NCBI RefSeq assembly: GCF_026341515.1
Contig: NZ_JAPEOK010000001.1
Coordinates: 7,006,001 to 7,070,000 of the forward strand
Length of the DNA: 64,000 nucleotides
From: Streptomyces sp. NBC_00878
Lineage (GTDB): Bacteria > Actinomycetota > Actinomycetes > Streptomycetales > Streptomycetaceae
Direction of reading: 5' to 3'
The notes under the pieces were generated by a model. It had not been told where the DNA came from, made no database searches, and saw only the letters and a program-made list of their open reading frames with translations. The position numbers and the translations under genes are program-made. Of the stretch, positions 35,517 through 44,560 are shown in pieces. Within the stretch, counting starts at the first letter, position 1. Every line of letters starts with the position of its first letter.

Positions 35517-35700
35517 CCACCGTTGCTTTGAGCCTCAACAGCTCTCAGCATTCCGGGCATTTCGGCCCGGAAGGTCCGTCTCGTCACCAGAGCTTGAGGG
35601 CTTCGGCTTGAGTACGGTCTCTCGTTTCTGTCTGCCGCTGGTGCGGCAGGGTTGCGCCACCTGCCCGCCCCGTCCCCGTCTTGCGGCGGGGACGGGTGGT
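35517..35700 (-). ncRNA. Possible omega RNA overlapping the 3' end of tnpB
   Basis: TnpB nucleases use an RNA made from the 3' end of tnpB and the adjoining element end, with the guide taken from flanking DNA. The expected place here is 35517-35700 on the minus strand. The TTCCGGGC/GCCCGGAA hairpin at 35551-35572 may be part of it. The position is inferred from the family, not from a recognised sequence match. Confidence 0.35.
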
Positions 35701-37035
35701 GCGGGTCTTCTGGTCGGCTCCACGAGGCTTCGGCTCCGCCTTGGCGGGGCCCAGGTCTCCGGCCACTGCGGTACCTGTGTTCTGGGCCGCGAGTGCGGCC
35801 AGGTTGAGTGAGGCGTTGGCGTCCCGGTCGAGGACGAGGCCGCAGTGGTCGCATGTGAAGACGCGGACGCTGAGGGGCAGCTTGGCTTTCGCCACTCCAC
35901 AGCCGGAGCATGTCTTCGACGACGGGTACCAGCGGTCGGCCACCACGAGGCGGCTGCCGCGCTGGGCGGTCTTGTAGGTGAGCTGGCGTCGGATCTCTCC
36001 GAACGCGGCGTCGGCGATCCGTCGGGACAGGCGGCGGTTGCGGCCCATCCCGGCGACGTTGAGGTCTTCGACGACAACCGTGCCGTACTCGGCGGCGAGG
36101 CGGGTCGTCAGCTTGTGGATCGTGTCCGCGCGGAGGTTCGCCACCCGGTGGTGGATCCGGTTGCGGGCGGCGTTGGCCTTCTCCCACCGCTTCGACGCTT
36201 TCTGTCCGGTGCGGCGGTCGGGGCCCTGGCGGCGGGATACGGTCCGGCTGGTCCGGCGAAGCTGCTTGAGTGCGGTGTCGAGGTGGCGCGGGTTGGGCTC
36301 CTCGTCAACGGTGCCGTCGCTGTCCGCGTACACGGCGAGGGTCTTGATGCCCAGGTCGATGCCGACAGCCGCGTCCAGGCGGCGGGCAGGCCCGGCCGGG
36401 AGGAGCTGTTCGGCCTGGAAGGAGACGAACCAGCGCAGGTGTTCCAGGCGGACGGTCGCGGACAGGATCCGTAGTTCACCCGCCTCGATGAGCGCGACCA
36501 GGTCGGGGCGGTGCTCGTGCAGGCGGACCGTGCCGAGGCGGGGCAGGGTGACGTGCCGGCCACCGGCCTCGATCCGGATGACGCCGGTGGTGAAGCGGCA
36601 GGTGCGGCGGGCGCGGCGCAGCGTCTTGAAGCGGGGGATGCCCATCGTGCGGCCCTTGCGTTTCCCGGACTTCGACTTCGCGTAGTTGTTGAAGGCGGCC
36701 GAGGCGCCTGCGAGTCCGGTGTTGTATGCCTCCTTGGAGTTCTCCTCCCACCAGGAGGCAAACCGCGGATCGGTCTTCTTCTTCTCGTTGAACGCCTTGC
36801 GCAGCGCGTACAGGGAGAAGTCCCGCCATGGCGTCAGCTCGTCCTCGCCGATGCCGTAGGACTGCTCGGCCTTGCGCTGCCACCACGCGGCGGTGACCCA
36901 GCCGACAGCCCAGTTGTATGCGGCGCGGGAGGCTCCGGTGTGCGACATCAGACGGCGGGATGCTTCGGCGCCCGGGTCCAGGGCCAGCTTGTGCGCGACG
37001 AGCTGGAAGCCGGGGCGCTGCTGGAACTTCTTCAT
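35584..37035 (-). CDS. tnpB: TnpB (RNA-guided nuclease family of IS200/IS605 and IS607)
   Basis: The 483-residue protein has an N-terminal helix-turn-helix part (GASRAAYNWAVGWV) and the RuvC-like catalytic residues in GIDLGIKTLAVYAD, VVVEDLNVAGM and DRDANASLNLA. The zinc finger is CSGCGVAKAKL...FTCDHCG. All key residues are present and the frame is open, so the protein is probably active. After the catalytic core a basic 60-residue tail rich in Arg/Lys/Thr extends to the stop. The ATG at 37035 overlaps the recombinase stop (ATGA). It would help retain the element by cutting donor sites. Confidence 0.92.
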   Translation of the reverse strand: MKKFQQRPGFQLVAHKLALDPGAEASRRLMSHTGASRAAYNWAVGWVTAAWWQRKAEQSYGIGEDELTPWRDFSLYALRKAFNEKKKTDPRFASWWEENSKEAYNTGLAGASAAFNNYAKSKSGKRKGRTMGIPRFKTLRRARRTCRFTTGVIRIEAGGRHVTLPRLGTVRLHEHRPDLVALIEAGELRILSATVRLEHLRWFVSFQAEQLLPAGPARRLDAAVGIDLGIKTLAVYADSDGTVDEEPNPRHLDTALKQLRRTSRTVSRRQGPDRRTGQKASKRWEKANAARNRIHHRVANLRADTIHKLTTRLAAEYGTVVVEDLNVAGMGRNRRLSRRIADAAFGEIRRQLTYKTAQRGSRLVVADRWYPSSKTCSGCGVAKAKLPLSVRVFTCDHCGLVLDRDANASLNLAALAAQNTGTAVAGDLGPAKAEPKPRGADQKTRTTRPRRKTGTGRAGGATLPHQRQTETRDRTQAEALKLW

Positions 37036-37607
37036 TCGGCGGTCTCGCCGGTCGCGGCGGCGATCGCGCGGGCGGCGCGGCTCTTCGCCGCCCGCTGCCC
37101 GTACAGGCGGGCACACATCGACGTCAGGACTTCGGTGATGTCCCGCACCAGGTCATCGGCGGTCTCGGCGGGATCGAGGATGACCAGGCGCCGGCCGGAC
37201 GCCGACAGTGCGGCGTCCAGGTGCTCGACGCCGAACCGGGCGAGGCGGTCGCGGTGCTCGACGACGATCACGGCCGTGGCCGGGTCGGCGAGAAGCCGGT
37301 GCAGCTTGCGGCGACGCCCGTTCAGCCCCGATCCGACCTCGGTCACGACCTCGGCGACGGCCAGGCCCTGCCGGTTCGCGCCGGCCACGACCCGGGCCAC
37401 CTGCCGGTCCAGGTCGGCTTTCTGGTCGGCCGACGATACGCGGCAGTACGCCACCACGCGTCCGGACGGCTGGACAGCGGGCTCGTCGACCAGCCACGTC
37501 CCGGACGGCGCCTGGCGGACCGGGACGGGCATCTTGCCGTCCTTCACCCACCGCCAGGCGGTCTGGTAGCTCACGCCCTGCTGACGCGCCCACTCCGAAA
37601 GCTTCAC
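37032..37607 (-). CDS. tnpA: IS607-type serine recombinase
   Basis: The roughly 191-residue protein starts with a MerR-like HTH (KLSEWARQQGVSYQTAWRWVKDGKMPVPV). The serine resolvase fold follows, with the nucleophile in AYCRVSSADQKADLDRQV and EHRDRLARFGVEHLDAAL. This HTH-first order is diagnostic of IS607 transposases. The GTG at 37607 gives the standard KLSEW N terminus; a GTG at 37631 would add eight residues. It overlaps tnpB by four bases. The protein looks intact. Confidence 0.9.
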   Translation of the reverse strand: MKLSEWARQQGVSYQTAWRWVKDGKMPVPVRQAPSGTWLVDEPAVQPSGRVVAYCRVSSADQKADLDRQVARVVAGANRQGLAVAEVVTEVGSGLNGRRRKLHRLLADPATAVIVVEHRDRLARFGVEHLDAALSASGRRLVILDPAETADDLVRDITEVLTSMCARLYGQRAAKSRAARAIAAATGETAE

Positions 37608-37880
37608 ACGATCAAGATACGTGAGATGCACGACCAGGGGTGACTATGAATGACTAGAAAATTTGTAGCAGTTGTCACCCTCCATGTAGCGCCGCCGTAC
37701 GGGCCCTCCTGGGACCCTCCGGACACCCTCAGGTCTCCGGAGGGTCTCCCACCGGTCTCAACTGCCGCCCACCGTGGCCGCATTGAGATTCATCCGCAAC
37801 GCCTTGGCCCGCTCCTTCCGGCCGCCTCCGCCGTCACAGTCACAGACGACGGCTCACAGCGGTCACCCGAGGGGGCATAC

Positions 37881-39551
37881 ATGAGGCGCAACGGACGGCA
37901 TCAGGTACGACGGGAGCAGCGACGGCCATGGCGGCGGCAGCGGGTGCGTGCCGCGCTGGTTGCCGGCAGCGTGGCCGCCGGACTCCTGCTCACGGCATGT
38001 GGCGGCGGAAGCGGCGAGAGTTCGTACGACCGGGGTGGCAGCAAGGCCAGGGAGAACGACGGCTTCCCGGCGCCCGCCCCTGCTCAACCGACCGGCCCCT
38101 CGGGCACGGACGACGGCGCCGCCGAGGACGACCGAAAGGGCGAACTCCGCGAGTCGGCGCCGCCTGCCGACTACCTCTCCACCTTCGCGCTGGACGTCGA
38201 CACCGCGTCGTACGGCTATGCGCGCCGCACCCTCGAGGAGGGCCGCAGGCCCGACCCGTCGACCGTGCGCCCCGAGGAGTTCATCAACAGCTTCGGCCAG
38301 GAACAGGACTACGAGCGCCCGGACGGCAACGGTTTCACGGTCACGGTGGACGGGGCCCGTACGGCCGCCCCGGACGGTTCGCTCAACAAGGACGCCACAT
38401 ACGACACGTTCGGTGAGGAGAACCGGGACTGGCGCTTCCTCAGGGTCGGACTCGCCACCCGAGCGGCCGAGGACGCCGGCGAACGCCCGCCCGCCGCCCT
38501 CACCTTCGTCATCGACGTCTCCGGCTCCATGGCCGAACCGGGCCGCCTCGACCTGGTCAAGGAGTCCCTGGGCGTGATGACGGAACGGCTGCGCGACGAT
38601 GACGCGGTCGCGCTCGTCAGCTTCAGTGACGAGGCCAGGACCGTGCTCCCGATGACCCGCCTGGGCGATCACCGCGGCCGTGTCCACGAGGCGATCGACA
38701 CCCTCGAACCCACCGACTCGACCAACCTCGGCGCGGGCGTCACCACCGGCTACCGTACGGCGGTGGACGGCCTGCGCGAGGGCGCCACCAACCGGGTCGT
38801 ACTGCTCTCCGACGCCCTCGCCAACACCGGCGACACCGACGCCGACTCCATCCTCGACCGGATCGCGGACGCCCGCCGCGAGCACGGGATCACGCTCTTC
38901 GGCGTCGGCGTGGGCAGCGACTACGGCGACGCGCTGATGGAACGCCTCGCCGACAAGGGCGACGGCCACACGACGTACGTGTCCAACGCCGAGGACGCCC
39001 GCACGGTCTTCTGCGACCAGCTTCCACGCAACATCGACCTCACGGCGCGCGACGCCAAGGCGCAGGTGTCCTTCGATCCGGAGACCGTCGACCAGTTCCG
39101 GCTGATCGGCTACGACAACCGCCGGGTCGCCGACGAGGACTTTCGCGACGACCGGGTGGACGGCGGCGAGATCGGCCCCGGCCACACGGTCACGGCCCTG
39201 TACGCCGTACGCACCAAGCCGGGCGCGTCGGGGCACGTCGCCACGGCCACGGTGCGGTGGCTCGACCCCAACTCCCGTACGCCGCACGAGGAGACGGGCC
39301 AGATCGAGACCGACTCGCTCGAACGCGCCCTGTGGGACGGGGAGTCAGCAGCCAGCGGCCTCCAAGTAACCGCGATAGCGGCGTACTTCGCGGACGCGCT
39401 GCGCTCCGGCAACGACCGCGGTTCTGCCGTGCCGGCGGCCCCGTCCCTGACCGAACTCGCCGAACGGGCGGACGAGTTGGCGGCCACCACGGGAAGCAAG
39501 CCGATACGCCAACTCGCCGAGACGATCGACCGGGCGAGCGATCTGGGGTAG
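37881..39551 (+). CDS. VWA-domain lipoprotein (YfbK-like)
   Basis: The 556-residue protein has an arginine-rich start and a lipoprotein signal (VAGSVAAGLLLTAC, Cys40). A Gly/Ser and Pro-rich linker follows, then a VWF-like N-terminal region (YLSTFALDVDTASYGYARR). The von Willebrand A domain has an intact metal site (FVIDVSGSMAEPGRLD, then TDSTNLGAGV and LLSDALANTGDTD). A C-terminal region of the DUF3520 type ends it. It should be anchored outside the membrane and mediate protein contacts. The ATG at 37881 is preceded by GAGGGGG. Its upstream region borders the IS607 element. Confidence 0.85.
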   Translation: MRRNGRHQVRREQRRPWRRQRVRAALVAGSVAAGLLLTACGGGSGESSYDRGGSKARENDGFPAPAPAQPTGPSGTDDGAAEDDRKGELRESAPPADYLSTFALDVDTASYGYARRTLEEGRRPDPSTVRPEEFINSFGQEQDYERPDGNGFTVTVDGARTAAPDGSLNKDATYDTFGEENRDWRFLRVGLATRAAEDAGERPPAALTFVIDVSGSMAEPGRLDLVKESLGVMTERLRDDDAVALVSFSDEARTVLPMTRLGDHRGRVHEAIDTLEPTDSTNLGAGVTTGYRTAVDGLREGATNRVVLLSDALANTGDTDADSILDRIADARREHGITLFGVGVGSDYGDALMERLADKGDGHTTYVSNAEDARTVFCDQLPRNIDLTARDAKAQVSFDPETVDQFRLIGYDNRRVADEDFRDDRVDGGEIGPGHTVTALYAVRTKPGASGHVATATVRWLDPNSRTPHEETGQIETDSLERALWDGESAASGLQVTAIAAYFADALRSGNDRGSAVPAAPSLTELAERADELAATTGSKPIRQLAETIDRASDLG

Positions 39552-39559
39552 CGGGCGGG

Positions 39560-39845
39560 TGGGGGCTGGTCGCGCAGTTCCCCGCGCCCCTGAAAGACTG
39601 CGCAGTTCCCCGCGCCCCTAAAGGTGCGGCCGTGGCCGTGTCTCAACAAGTGGTCCCACCGGGCGGCAGTCGCCCTCCGGTGCAAGGGGCCGTGTCGGGG
39701 TTTCCGATCGCAGCACGACCTCTCCAGGGCACCCTGATGGCCCGGGATGACACAGCTGCGATCGGATGCCCCGTCGCGGCCCCGCCCCGCCCCCACACGG
39801 CTGGCGCGTCTTTAGGGGCGCGGGGAACGGCGCGACCAGCCCCCA
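39560..39845. repeat. Dispersed structured inverted-repeat element, copy D
   Basis: Same orientation as copies A and C. It differs by a duplicated outer module: CGCGCAGTTCCCCGCGCCCCT occurs at about 39570 and again at about 39600. The central pair CCGATCGCAGC/GCTGCGATCGG and the arm GGGGCGCGGGGAACGGCGCGACCAGCC are intact. It sits between the VWA gene and the convergent tetR remnant, as a two-way terminator would. Confidence 0.8.
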
Positions 39846-39862
39846 CCCACCCGCACAGGAGG

Positions 39863-40130
39863 TCAACCGGTGCCGAACCGCTGGCCCGCGCCGTGCAGCA
39901 ACGTGTCCACGACGAGCGTGGCCAGCGCATCCGGGTCCCGTTGGGCCTGGGACCCGTGCAACGCCTCCCCGATGAGGGCGTAATAGACCCGCCGCGTCCA
40001 CTCCAGGTCCACCGAGGCGTCGAGCAGACCCTCGTCCCGCGCACGCCCGAGAAGTTCGAGGCAGCGGGCGCCGACCTGCTCCCAGCCCGCAGCCGCGGCC
40101 CCGCCCTCGTCGTCCGGACGGCTCAGCGCA
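39863..40130 (-). pseudogene. 3' remnant of a TetR-family regulator
   Basis: The minus strand reads YALSRPDDEGGAAAAG, WEQVGARCLELLGRARDEGLL and RRVYYALIGEALHG..., ending in GAGQRFGTG at a TGA (39863). This is the ligand-binding C terminus of a TetR/AcrR regulator. The HTH half is absent: at about 40130 the frame meets the 5'-truncated SDR gene on the other strand. About 90 codons survive. Confidence 0.75.
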
Positions 40131-40485
40131 TAGCTGCACCAAGGCGTTCGTCCTGAACTTCTCCCTGGCCCTGCGGCAGGAGTACCGCGGTCGTGGCATC
40201 AGGGTCACGGCCCTGTGCCCGGGCCCGGTGGAGACCGGCTTCTTCGACGCGATCGGCACCCGCAAGGCCGCGGTCTCGGGCTCCTTCACCACCTCGGAAC
40301 CCGTCGTACGAGCCGCTCTGCGCGCCCTCGACCGCGACCGCGCCTCCATCACCCCGGGCCTCGGCAACGCCCTGGGCGCCCACCTCACCCCGCGCCGCCC
40401 GCGCACCCTGGTGGCCGCCATGGCGGAGCGCGTCACCCGCAAGGTCCTGGAGCCGGAGAGCGTGAAGGAACGGGTCGCCGCCTGA
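40129..40485 (+). pseudogene. 3' remnant of a short-chain dehydrogenase
   Basis: The plus strand reads TKAFVLNFSLALRQEYRGRG, then RVTALCPGPVETGFFDAIG, and on to VKERVAA before TGA 40483-40485. This is the part of an SDR from the catalytic Lys to the end. The Rossmann half is missing, and the catalytic Tyr position reads His at the junction (CAT 40129). About 118 codons remain, with no start. A short terminator-like hairpin follows at 40504-40520. Confidence 0.78.
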
Positions 40486-40503
40486 GGCCAGCCCGTGAAC
40501 CGC

Positions 40504-40520
40504 CAGGGCGGTCCGCCCTG
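40504..40520 (+). terminator. Short hairpin after the SDR remnant
   Basis: CAGGGCG and CGCCCTG pair across three bases, 19 bases after the SDR stop. Confidence 0.5.
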
Positions 40521-40542
40521 CGAGGTGAAATCTCCAAGCGGG

Positions 40543-40570
40543 TTGAAATTCCCCTACGCGTGAGTAAGTT
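40543..40570 (+). promoter_or_regulatory. Candidate promoter for the acyl-CoA ligase
   Basis: TTGAAA (40543-40548) and TAAGTT (40565-40570) are 16 bases apart and lie 57 bases before the ligase ATG, fitting the housekeeping sigma consensus. Confidence 0.5.
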
Positions 40571-40626
40571 GACCCGGAAGTAAGTACGCGCCAACCGTGC
40601 AGCGCGAACCGCGACCGGGAGTCGTC

Positions 40627-42567
40627 ATGGGCGTACGCAAGGACCTGAAACAGGCGAAGAAGCGCACCGATCTGGCGGACCGCACCAGGGTCGAGATCAC
40701 CAAGGACCACCACGGGGTCGTCCGCGAGGCGCGTATGGCGGCCCTCGCCCCGGAGGCCGCCACCGGCAGCATCGCCGACCTGCCCTTCACCAACGCGGCC
40801 GAGGCCCCCGACGCCGTGGTCCTCCGCCGCCTGGAGAAAGGCGCCTGGCGGCCGGTGACCGCCGCCGCTTTCGCCCGCGAAGTCACCGCCGTAGCCAAGG
40901 GGTTGATCGCTTCCGGCCTCGAACCGGGCGCCCGCGTCGCGGTCATGTCCCGTACGCGCTACGAGTGGACGCTCCTCGACTTCGCGATCTGGGCGGCGGG
41001 CGGCCTGAGCGTTCCCGTGTACGCCACGTCGTCGGCCGAGCAGATCGAGTGGATCGTCCGCGACTCGGCCGCCCGCCTCATCGTCGTCGAGACCCCCGAG
41101 AACGCGGCGACGGTCGCCACCGGCACGGCCGACCACCCCGAACCCCCGCAGGTGTGGCAGATCGACGGGGGAGCGATCTCGGACCTGACCGCCCTGGGCG
41201 GCGGCATCCCCGACGAAGAGGTCACCCGGCGTCGCGCCGCTCTGACCCCCGACACCGTCGCGACGATCTGCTACACCTCCGGCACCACCGGCCGGCCCAA
41301 GGGCTGCGTCCTCACCCACGCCAACCTGCGTACCGAGGCCGCGAACACGGTCGAGCTGCTGCACCCCGTCTTCAAGGCGGTCACCGGCCGGACCGCCTCG
41401 ACCCTCCTCTTCCTCCCCCTCGCCCACATCCTGGGCCGCAGCCTCCAGATCGCCTGTCTGACGGCCCGGATCGAACTGGGCCACTGGCCGAGCATCAAGA
41501 CCGCCGAACTCCGCCCGGCGCTACGGGAGTTCCGGCCCACCTTCCTGGTCGGTGTCCCGTACCTCTTCGAGAAGATCCACGGCGCCGGCCGCGCCACCGC
41601 CGAACGAATCGGCCGCGGCGCCTCCTTCGACCGCGCGTTCCGTGTCGGCGTCCGCTTCGGCGAGGCGCACCTCGACCGGTTCCTCGGCCGCGGCAAGGGG
41701 CCTGGCCCCGGCCTGTACGCCGCCTGGGCCCTGTACGACCTGCTGGTCTACCGCCGCATCCGCAGGGAACTCGGCGGCCGCACGCGCTATGCCATCAGCG
41801 GCGGCTCCCCGCTCGACCGCGACCTCAACCTCTTCTTCTACGCCGCCGGCATCATCGTCTACGAGGGCTACGGTCTGACCGAGACCACTGCCGCCGCGAC
41901 GATCGTCCCGCCCCTGAAACCACGCCCGGGTACGGTCGGTCTTCCCGTGCCCGGTACGGCGATCCGTATCGCCGACGACGGTGAGGTCCTCATCAAGGGC
42001 GGCATCGTCTTCGGCGCCTACTGGAACAACCCGGCCGCCACCGACGCCGTCCTGACCGACGACTGGTTCGCCACCGGCGACCTCGGGGACCTCGACGAGG
42101 ACGGCTACCTCACCATCACCGGCCGCAAGAAGGACATCATCGTCACGTCCAGCGGCAAGAACGTCTCCCCGGCCGTCCTGGAGGACCGTCTCCGCAGCCG
42201 CCCGCCGGTGGGCCAGTGCGTCGTCGTCGGCGACAACCGCCCCTACGTCGCCGCCCTGATCACCCTGGACCGCGAGGACCTCGCCCACTGGCTCTACGTC
42301 CGCGGCATGTCCCCGGACACCCCGCTCTCTGAGATCGTCACCGACCCCCGCATGCGCGCCGACGTCCAGAAGGCCGTCGACTACGCCAACCAGGCCGTCT
42401 CCCGCGCCGAGTCCATCCGCGAATTCAAGCTGGTGGAGGGCGAGTTCACCGAGGAGAACGGTTTCCTCACCCCGTCGATGAAGATCAGACGCCACGCGGT
42501 GACGGCGGCGTACGCGGCGGCGATCGAGTCGCTGTACGGGGTTGGCATGCGCAGGAGTACGAGCTGA
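40627..42567 (+). CDS. Long-chain fatty acid-CoA ligase (AMP-forming)
   Basis: The 646-residue adenylating enzyme has the P-loop CYTSGTTGRPKGCVLTH, RYAISGGSPLDRDLNLFFY, the A5 motif YEGYGLTETTAA, WFATGDLGDLDEDGYLTITGRKKDIIVTSSGKNVSP, seen as consecutive motifs, and the C-terminal catalytic Lys region (LTPSMKIRRH). The LTITGRKKDIIV sequence and the size match the FadD15-type long-chain acyl-CoA synthetases of actinobacteria. It activates fatty acids to acyl-CoA. The ATG at 40627 has GGGAG seven bases upstream; a GTG at 40597 is less likely. It stands alone. Confidence 0.92.
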   Translation: MGVRKDLKQAKKRTDLADRTRVEITKDHHGVVREARMAALAPEAATGSIADLPFTNAAEAPDAVVLRRLEKGAWRPVTAAAFAREVTAVAKGLIASGLEPGARVAVMSRTRYEWTLLDFAIWAAGGLSVPVYATSSAEQIEWIVRDSAARLIVVETPENAATVATGTADHPEPPQVWQIDGGAISDLTALGGGIPDEEVTRRRAALTPDTVATICYTSGTTGRPKGCVLTHANLRTEAANTVELLHPVFKAVTGRTASTLLFLPLAHILGRSLQIACLTARIELGHWPSIKTAELRPALREFRPTFLVGVPYLFEKIHGAGRATAERIGRGASFDRAFRVGVRFGEAHLDRFLGRGKGPGPGLYAAWALYDLLVYRRIRRELGGRTRYAISGGSPLDRDLNLFFYAAGIIVYEGYGLTETTAAATIVPPLKPRPGTVGLPVPGTAIRIADDGEVLIKGGIVFGAYWNNPAATDAVLTDDWFATGDLGDLDEDGYLTITGRKKDIIVTSSGKNVSPAVLEDRLRSRPPVGQCVVVGDNRPYVAALITLDREDLAHWLYVRGMSPDTPLSEIVTDPRMRADVQKAVDYANQAVSRAESIREFKLVEGEFTEENGFLTPSMKIRRHAVTAAYAAAIESLYGVGMRRSTS

Positions 42568-42580
42568 GCCCCGGCGCCGG

Positions 42581-42598
42581 GCAACACGCACGTGTTGC
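42581..42598 (+). terminator. Terminator after the acyl-CoA ligase
   Basis: GCAACACG and CGTGTTGC pair across two bases, 14 bases past the stop. A second short GGGCG...CGCCC pair follows immediately. Confidence 0.6.
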
Positions 42599-42717
42599 GG
42601 GCGTCATGCGCCCGTGATCATATCTCCACGAAAGGCGCTTAAGGGATATTCGGGCGCCGCAATCAAGGGCAGGCCCCCGTGCGGCGGCCTGCCCAAGTGA
42701 CGTATGGGAGAGAATCG

Positions 42718-43062
42718 ATGCCTCACCGCGTGATCCGTTCGGCAGTCACCGTGCTGCTGGCTTCCGCCCCGCTCTTCGCCGCTGTGCCTGCGCAGGCGGC
42801 AGCGAAGCAGAACTTCCCCTGCAACGTCGCCCTCGTGAAGGTCGACAACGTCGTGACCAGCACTGTCACTCTCGCCGTCGAGTGTGACGAGACGCAGACC
42901 CTCGGTGTGAGAATCTCCGCGGGTGGCACCGAAATCGTGAATCTGCAGCAGACCGTTGAGGCCGATGTGCGACAGACCCTCGCCGTCACCGTGCCCAGAT
43001 TCCTGCCGGTCTGCGCCACGCTGGAGGCCGACGGCGAGAGCACCACGATCTGCACCCCCTGA
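42718..43062 (+). CDS. Small secreted protein of unknown function
   Basis: The 114-residue protein has a clear Sec signal (MPHRVIRSAVTVLLASAPLFAAVPAQAAA, cut near AQA-A). The mature part is about 85 residues, with alternating hydrophobic strands and three cysteines (FPCNV, VECDE, PVCATL; a fourth lies at the end, TICTP), so two disulfides are possible. I do not recognise the family. The ATG at 42718 has GGGAGAGA upstream. It opens a run of small exported proteins. Confidence 0.72.
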   Translation: MPHRVIRSAVTVLLASAPLFAAVPAQAAAKQNFPCNVALVKVDNVVTSTVTLAVECDETQTLGVRISAGGTEIVNLQQTVEADVRQTLAVTVPRFLPVCATLEADGESTTICTP

Positions 43063-43526
43063 CGACACTCGCATGCGGGCACCGTGTGACGGACACGGAC
43101 GCCGCCGTCCATTCCGTGCTTGTCGGGGCCTGCATGGACGGCGGCTGCCGGCCGCCAGAGAATCGCGCTGAGCGCGGCCCAGAGGCTTTGCGTCTGCCCG
43201 CCCCGCACCCGGGGGCGTTGGTGGTCGATACCGCGGGGCCGGGGCCGCGGGCGAATGCGCGATTTCGGCTGCATATTCGGGTGGAGGTTCGAGATTGAAT
43301 GGTTGTTCAACTCGATTCGTAGGCGCTGTAGGTGCCTGTGTCATTACTCCATTCGATGACCGACCTGGCCTGACCTGGGCGTTCTGTAATTCATATCAAT
43401 CACCACTCGGGGCTGTATGGATGAAGTTCCGGGGTCGGGGCCCTCTCAAGTGGTGCGGGCTCGGGTTATTGGGGCAATATCGGTCCCGTTCTTCCGAACG
43501 GAAAGAACCGAGAAACGGAGATATAA
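43063..43526. other. AT-richer upstream region without a gene
   Basis: The 464-base gap between two small secreted-protein genes is markedly AT-richer after about 43290. It ends in the hairpin CCGTTC-TTCC-GAACGG (43486-43501) just before the ribosome site of the next gene. It probably holds a long regulated leader. No coding frame is convincing. Confidence 0.45.
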
Positions 43527-43841
43527 ATGCGCAAGACCATGAAGCTGGGCGCCGCCTCGACCCTCGCTGCGGTGGCCCTGGTTGCAGGTTCCGCGACGGC
43601 TGCCACCGCCTTCGGCGGGGGCCACCCGGAGGACCCGTACATCTGCGGCAACTCTGTGGCCGAGGCCGAGGTGGAGGGGGACCACGCCAGCGCTGACACG
43701 GCGGGCAACGGCCCGGTGCCGAACTGCCAGGTCGGCTACACCAACATCTACAACAACAACGCGACGAGCGACGACAACGAGGTCGAGTACGACGGTCTTG
43801 TCGGGTCGCTCGCCGACCTCGGCGGCATCCTCACCCCCTGA
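43527..43841 (+). CDS. Small secreted protein, Asn/Asp-rich, unknown function
   Basis: The 104-residue protein has a Sec signal (MRKTMKLGAASTLAAVALVAGSATAATAF). The acidic mature part of about 75 residues carries two cysteines (YICGN, PNCQVGY) and an Asn-rich stretch (NIYNNNATSDDNEVEYDG). The ATG follows CGGAG by six bases. I do not recognise the family; the size and composition recall small secreted proteins expressed during Streptomyces development, but that is only an impression. The long AT-rich leader suggests tight control. Confidence 0.7.
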   Translation: MRKTMKLGAASTLAAVALVAGSATAATAFGGGHPEDPYICGNSVAEAEVEGDHASADTAGNGPVPNCQVGYTNIYNNNATSDDNEVEYDGLVGSLADLGGILTP

Positions 43842-44095
43842 CGTCGAAGAGGTGAACGGAGCCCCTGGTCCCGCTTCGTGACTGTCCAAATCCGGTGCGG
43901 CAGTCAGGGGTACCCGTTCTCGATTCCCTGAGGGATCGTGTTCCATCCTGAAAGCGTCTTTCCCTGAAGGGCGGATGAGGAAACATTCTCATCCGCCGCG
44001 GGAGAGGCGCTTTCCCTTTCTCTGGATCAGTGTTGATCACCGTAAAATCATCATGCCGCAGGTGATCGGAAAATCGGTGTGCATCGGAGGGGAAA

Positions 44096-44362
44096 ATGAG
44101 CGACACGATCGTCCTGCCGCGTTGCCCGGATACGGGAAAGGCCTCGTTCCGTACTGAGGGAGAGGCTCGCGCCTGGATTGTCAGACAGCCGCTGATCGAA
44201 AAGATTCCCGACCGGATCTACCGGTGCCCCGGCTGTCGGTATTGGCACTTCACCGGATCCCATCATCTCACCAGTCAGAAAATCAAACGGCAGCGAAACC
44301 ACGGCAGGCGTGAAGCCGCTCCCCGGCGCGGTCGGGGGAGGAGGGGGAGGGGGAGGACCTGA
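44096..44362 (+). CDS. Small zinc-ribbon protein
   Basis: The 88-residue protein contains PRCPDTGKASFRTEGEARAW and YRCPGCRYWHFTG, that is CxxT...CxxC...WH, a probable treble-clef or ribbon zinc site. A highly basic tail (QKIKRQRNHGRREAAPRRGRG) follows, suited to nucleic-acid binding. A strong GGAGGGG ribosome site precedes the ATG. There is no signal peptide, so it acts inside the cell. Similar short ribbon proteins occur in actinobacterial chromosomes and plasmids; the function is unknown. The terminal RG repeats look like GC-driven extension. Confidence 0.65.
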   Translation: MSDTIVLPRCPDTGKASFRTEGEARAWIVRQPLIEKIPDRIYRCPGCRYWHFTGSHHLTSQKIKRQRNHGRREAAPRRGRGRRGRGRT

Positions 44363-44560
44363 CGAGAGATCCAGTCCTTGCATTCGCTGCAGGGACCCGG
44401 TCCCGTTGCGGTCCCGCAATCGGCGTCGGTACGTCCGGTGCGACAACACGAACAGGAAGCCGCGCACCACCAGCCGAAGGGCTGCGGCACGGGCCGGCCC
44501 TGGAACCGGAACAGGTCCAAGGCAGGCATTCCCACTTGGCTCGAGTAGGAAGACACGAGA

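Larger units (their letters stand above)
35520..37660 (-). mobile_element. IS607-family element (serine recombinase plus TnpB)
   Basis: Two overlapping leftward genes, a MerR-HTH serine recombinase and an intact TnpB, define an IS607-type element between the ABC permease stop (35516) and the VWA gene region. IS607 elements lack inverted ends and target duplications, so the borders given are approximate. A hairpin (35551-35558 with 35565-35572) lies just past tnpB, and GTGACTA-TGA-ATGACTA sits near the recombinase end at about 37641-37657. Confidence 0.8.
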
